Origin: Planctomycetota bacterium
GTDB taxonomy: Bacteria > Planctomycetota > Brocadiia > JAJRTI01
Reading direction: 5' to 3'
Length of the DNA stretch: 24,591 nt
NCBI GenBank assembly: GCA_024278415.1
Contig: JAJRTI010000607.1
Coordinates: 1 to 24,591, forward strand
The translations under genes were made by a program, and so were the position numbers. The notes under the pieces are model-generated. The model saw only the letters and a program-made list of their open reading frames with translations, had not been told where the DNA came from and did not search any database. Below, one piece after another: positions 20,951 through 24,591 of the stretch (positions are counted from its first letter, which is position 1; each line of letters opens with the position of its first letter).

Positions 20951-23900
20951 ATGATGAAGCACCACCTCACTCGCGCCGCCTTGTCCTTGCTTCTGGCCGC
21001 CTCGGCCCTCGCCGGGCCCGCGCCTCAGAAGTCGACACCGCTGGCCGGCCCGTACGCGATCCCGCGGCAGACCGTCCTCGTCCAGAACGGCGAGCCGCGT
21101 GCCGCGGTGGTCGAGCCCGACCCTGCCGCGTACAAGCCGCTCGCCGCGGAGTTCGCCAAGCGCTTCGCGGAGGCGACCGGCGTGCGGCTGCCGGTTGTGG
21201 CTGCCGCGGACGCGCGGGCCGCGCGCACGCGCGTGGTGCTCGGCAACTCCGGCGCGGGCCGGCTCGCGCTGCGCCTCTACGCGAACAAGCTCATCGGCTC
21301 CGACGCGGCCTACCCGGGCAAAGGCGGGTACGAGCTTCGCACCATCCCCAACGCGATGGACTTGGGCAAGAACGTGCTCTTCATCGGCGGCAGCTCGCCG
21401 GCAGGGGTGAACGCGGCAATGAACGTCTTCTTCGACATCCTCAAGCCGGGCCGAGATGTGTCGCTGCCGCACACGATCCGCTGGGTCTGCCCATCCATGT
21501 CGAAAGCGCGTGCCCTGTCGGACGCGGACATTGATCGGCAGGTCCAGCGCGCATGGGACACCTTGAATGCGTTCCGCAGCAACCGCTATCGCAGCGTGTG
21601 CTCCCAGTTCTACTCCGCGGCCGGCAGCTACTACCTGTCCGGCGACGACAGCTACGGCCGGCTTTGCGCCCGGCTCATCGACGTGCTCGATCAGCATTGG
21701 GACAAGGCGAAGCCCAAGCCGCCCACATTTGTCATGCAGAATGTGGTCATGGGCCTGGACCAAGTCGAGGAGAGCGCCGGCATGACCGACGCGGCCCGGG
21801 CCCAGGCCGCGGAGTGGGTGCGCAAGGTCACCGAGGCGACCATGGACTACTGGGAGATGCGGGAGCCCAAGCGCCGCTACCGCGACCACGCGCTGCGCCC
21901 CATCTGTAACCACGAGACGCACCCCGCGGTCAGCGTCGCGCACGCCGCGCAGTTCCTTAGGGCGCGCTATCCCATCCCCGCCGCGGCCTACTGGGAGGCC
22001 GTGGTCGACCATCTCTTCCGCGGCCAGATCACCTGCGACCTGCCGCTCGAAGATTCCGCGAACTACGAGTGGTCCGTGGCCGAGCACACCATCGCTTACG
22101 TGCTCGCGACCGGCCGGCTAACCGAGTACTTCACCAACGGGTCGCTCAACTCGATGATGGAATACGCGATCGCGTCGCACGACAGCCAGGGCAACGAGGC
22201 GACCCACGGCGACGCGTGGGCGCCGTTCGGGAGCACCGCGGCGCCGCTGTTCCGGGCCGGCGCGACCCTCTACCGCGACCAGCGCTATCAGTGGATGTTG
22301 GCCCAACTCGGCTCCGCGACCACAAGCATGTGGAGCTACCCCACCGCGATCAAGCCGGCCGCGCCGGACGGCCACGTGGGCCTGCGGATCTTCATGGTGC
22401 ATCCGTCCCGCTCCGCCGCGTACGGCGTCGAAGGCGTGCCCACGGATCGCGTGCTCGACAAGGCCGTGTTCCGCAGCGGATGGGATGCGAACGCGGACTA
22501 CATGATGCTCGACGGACTGAACGTGGGCAACCACAAGCACCTCGACGCGAACGCGATCATCCGCTTCAGCACGCAGCGCCGCTATTGGCTCGTGGACATG
22601 GACTACATTCGCGCGGCGCCCAAGCACCACAACTCCATCGCGGTCGTGCGGGACGGCATCGGCCCGGACCAATCGCCCGCGAGCCGCAAGGACGCGCAGG
22701 TGATCGCGGCGCAGCCCTACGCGGCGGAGCTGCTGTGCTCGGCCGGCACGCGCACGGCCGGGCTCGTGCAGTCGCGCCTGAACGACTACGACGGGCTCGA
22801 CTGGACGCGCAGCATCTTCTGGCAAGCCAAGGACTTCTTCGTCGTCATCGACAAGCTCCGGGCGCGCAAACCCGGCAACTACATCGTTCGGGCGTTCTGG
22901 CGCACGCTCGGCGAGACCGCGCTCGATGGCCGCACGCTGCACGTGCGCCAGCGCGGCGAGCGCCAGCATGGCAACGCGCACCTGCGTGTGATCGAAGACG
23001 ATGGGCGCACGGTCGTGCAGTGCGCGTCGCGGCAGGCGCAAATCGAGTTCGACGCGGACCTCGCCAAGGGCAAGCACCGGGTCAACATCGTGGCCAAGGG
23101 CCTGAGCGGCAGCCAAGACTCGCTCTGGCTTCAGGCCGACTCGCAAGCTCGCGTCGCGTTCCACCTGCCCATCGGCAAGTACGGCCGCAGCGCCGGCACC
23201 TGGCAAAAGGACACGCCGAGCCCGACCGTCACGTTCGACAAGCCGGGCAAGCACCGCTTCAAGATCACGCTGCGTGAAGGGCCGGGCGTGTGCGTGGACA
23301 AGATCGAGATCAAGCCGGAGCAAGGCAAGCCGATCACGCTCGAGGCCGAGGACATCATCGCCGACAGGGTCGAGCGCATCGACGAGCCGGAGCAGCATTT
23401 CTTCATCGTGAACGCGGACGCGTCGCGGCTGAAACTGCGCGAGTCGTTCGACTACGGCCACGGCGGACGGGACGGGTACTACGCGAACTACCCGTACGCG
23501 GGCAAGATCACCAAGATCCTCGTGCAGACGCGCACCGCGGACATGGGCGAAGGAGAGGAGCTGACGTTCGCGAATCTCTTCCTCGCCCGCGGAGGCGACG
23601 CGAAGCCGCTCGCGCTTCGGCCCCTGGCCGAGAACGCGTGGCTCGTCGGCGATGGGGCCGCGGTCGTGGGAGTCGGGCCCGTGAAGCTCGACGGCCTCCG
23701 CATGGACCGAGGCCTGTTCCTGCTCACGAGGGAGGGGCTCCTCACCGCCGGCGCGGACGGCTTGACGCAGCCGGCTGACCCAGCCGCGTTGCTCGCGCAC
23801 TTCGCCGCCCGAGCCAAACCCGCGCCGCGGCCGCAAGCCGCGCCGCGCGTGGACGCGCCGGCGCGCCCGCCTCAATGGGCGGTGAAGCTGGACGCTCGCG

Positions 23901-24591
23901 TGACCGCGCTGGCCGGCAGTGCCACGGGGTTGTTCGTCGGCACGGAGGACGGCCGCGTGGTTTGGCTCGACCCATCGGGCGAGACGCTACGGTCGGTCGA
24001 CGTCGGCTCGCGTGTGCGAAGCCTGGCTTGCAGCAATCGCGGCGCGGTGCTCGTGGGCACGCGCGGCGGCCTGGCCCTCGCGCTCGACGCCAAGACCGGC
24101 GCGGAGCGATGGCGTTACCAATGCCAGCCCTACCACGGCCGCACCGGCTCCGTGGCGACCATCTTCCCCGCGGACCTCGACGGCGATGGCAAGCACGAGG
24201 CCGTCGCGGGCTCGGACAACTGGCACTACCACGGCCTGTCCGCGGCCGGGAAACTGCTCTGGCGCACGCAGACCGTGCACGCGAGCACCGTCGGCTGCGC
24301 GGGCGACTACGATGGCGACGGCAAGGACGACGTGCTGGCCGGCACCGAGTACTACTGGCCGCGCATCGTCGGCTCCTCGGGCAAACAGATCGGCCGGCTC
24401 AGCGGCGGCCCAGTCACCTCGGCCGCGCTCATGGCCGACGTGGACGGCGACGGCAAGGCCGAGGCGTTCGTCGGCATGGAGGACGGCTTCGTGCGATGCC
24501 TCAAGCAGCAGAGCCGTCTGGCATGGAAAGCCAACGTGGGCGCGGCGCCGACCGCGCTCGCGGCCCTGGACATCGACGGCGACGGCAAGCC
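20951..24591 (+). CDS. secreted heparinase II/III-like protein fused to FG-GAP/VCBS-type repeats (3' truncated by window edge)
   Basis: The frame is open from ATG 20951 to the window end, more than 1210 codons without a stop. MMKHHLTRAALSLLLAASALAG is a signal peptide. Residues about 30-170 resemble the N-terminal alpha/beta domain of glycoside hydrolases (VVLGNSGAGRLALRL). A helical toroid follows (YEWSVAEHTIAYVLATGRL). Then comes the heparinase II/III-like signature: YMMLDGLNVGNHKHLDANAI, RRYWLVDMDYI and HHNSIAVVRDG, with His residues in the expected places. A beta-sandwich follows, then a Pro/Ala-rich linker (KPAPRPQAAPRVDAPARPP). After the linker is a beta-propeller with DLDGDGKHEAVAG, DYDGDGKDDVLAG, DVDGDGKAEAFVG and DIDGDGK, calcium-binding FG-GAP/VCBS-type loops. 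It probably cleaves or binds uronic-acid polysaccharide outside the cytoplasm. The sulfatase-like gene upstream fits that role. Confidence 0.85.
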   Translation, partial: MMKHHLTRAALSLLLAASALAGPAPQKSTPLAGPYAIPRQTVLVQNGEPRAAVVEPDPAAYKPLAAEFAKRFAEATGVRLPVVAAADARAARTRVVLGNSGAGRLALRLYANKLIGSDAAYPGKGGYELRTIPNAMDLGKNVLFIGGSSPAGVNAAMNVFFDILKPGRDVSLPHTIRWVCPSMSKARALSDADIDRQVQRAWDTLNAFRSNRYRSVCSQFYSAAGSYYLSGDDSYGRLCARLIDVLDQHWDKAKPKPPTFVMQNVVMGLDQVEESAGMTDAARAQAAEWVRKVTEATMDYWEMREPKRRYRDHALRPICNHETHPAVSVAHAAQFLRARYPIPAAAYWEAVVDHLFRGQITCDLPLEDSANYEWSVAEHTIAYVLATGRLTEYFTNGSLNSMMEYAIASHDSQGNEATHGDAWAPFGSTAAPLFRAGATLYRDQRYQWMLAQLGSATTSMWSYPTAIKPAAPDGHVGLRIFMVHPSRSAAYGVEGVPTDRVLDKAVFRSGWDANADYMMLDGLNVGNHKHLDANAIIRFSTQRRYWLVDMDYIRAAPKHHNSIAVVRDGIGPDQSPASRKDAQVIAAQPYAAELLCSAGTRTAGLVQSRLNDYDGLDWTRSIFWQAKDFFVVIDKLRARKPGNYIVRAFWRTLGETALDGRTLHVRQRGERQHGNAHLRVIEDDGRTVVQCASRQAQIEFDADLAKGKHRVNIVAKGLSGSQDSLWLQADSQARVAFHLPIGKYGRSAGTWQKDTPSPTVTFDKPGKHRFKITLREGPGVCVDKIEIKPEQGKPITLEAEDIIADRVERIDEPEQHFFIVNADASRLKLRESFDYGHGGRDGYYANYPYAGKITKILVQTRTADMGEGEELTFANLFLARGGDAKPLALRPLAENAWLVGDGAAVVGVGPVKLDGLRMDRGLFLLTREGLLTAGADGLTQPADPAALLAHFAARAKPAPRPQAAPRVDAPARPPQWAVKLDARVTALAGSATGLFVGTEDGRVVWLDPSGETLRSVDVGSRVRSLACSNRGAVLVGTRGGLALALDAKTGAERWRYQCQPYHGRTGSVATIFPADLDGDGKHEAVAGSDNWHYHGLSAAGKLLWRTQTVHASTVGCAGDYDGDGKDDVLAGTEYYWPRIVGSSGKQIGRLSGGPVTSAALMADVDGDGKAEAFVGMEDGFVRCLKQQSRLAWKANVGAAPTALAALDIDGDGK

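Noticed and set aside
22118..23875. 585-residue minus-strand ORF and plus-strand shadow at 22069-23277
   Set aside because: They overlap the uninterrupted heparinase-like frame and lack domain signatures.

Overview
The window is GC-rich bacterial DNA with long alanine/arginine-rich shadow reading frames. The gene content suggests a heterotroph of the Planctomycetota or a related lineage, probably from an assembled environmental genome. It includes secreted quinoprotein beta-propellers, heparinase II/III-like proteins, an atypical sulfatase, HEAT-repeat lipoproteins and a non-heme UroD-family protein. The taxonomic assignment is an inference from content; no rRNA or tRNA gene is present to confirm it.

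Layout: (1) 1-1026 (+) holds the 3' part of a heparinase II/III-like gene, split by an in-frame UAG at 721-723. (2) 1077-4991 (+) is a very large secreted PQQ-type beta-propeller protein with an inserted degenerate methyltransferase-like domain and a malectin-like C-terminus. (3) 5287-6028 (+) is a nucleotidyltransferase/HEPN pair behind its own promoter. (4) 8598-6160 (-) is a multi-pass membrane protein with a C-terminal TPR-like tail. (5) 12470-8767 (-) is a complete MCE lipid-transport operon: STAS-MlaE permease, MlaF ATPase, MlaD substrate-binding protein and PqiC-like lipoprotein. (6) 12650-14544 (+) is a tight operon of an FHA protein, a UroD/corrinoid-methyltransferase-like protein and a YceD/DUF177 protein; the expected rpmF does not follow. 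(7) 14648-16189 (+) is a HEAT/TPR lipoprotein. (8) 16614-19221 (+) holds homoserine dehydrogenase followed by an archaeal-type phosphoglycerate-mutase-like protein of the group proposed to act as homoserine kinase. (9) 19356-20753 (+) is a sulfatase-superfamily protein with a non-canonical nucleophile motif. (10) 20951 to the window end (+) is a heparinase II/III-like protein fused to FG-GAP/VCBS-type repeats, running off the edge.

The genes fit a cell that handles acidic or sulfated polysaccharides at its surface (the two heparinase-like proteins, the sulfatase-like protein, the quinoprotein) and maintains a Gram-negative envelope (the MCE system and lipoproteins). The hom/kinase-like pair is core amino-acid biosynthesis.

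The least ordinary signal is in the non-coding DNA. A family of GTAG-headed hairpins (8-bp stem, invariant GCCA loop) occurs four times with compensatory base changes. Two loci combine it with GATCGG-type units. A separate inverted pair of GTAG-headed hairpins lies upstream of hom. These look like REP/REPIN-type elements, but no mobilising transposase lies in the window. Several upstream regions share a promoter of the form TTGA-N16-18-TA(T/C)CAT or similar. I found no CRISPR array, insertion-sequence transposase or RNA gene.
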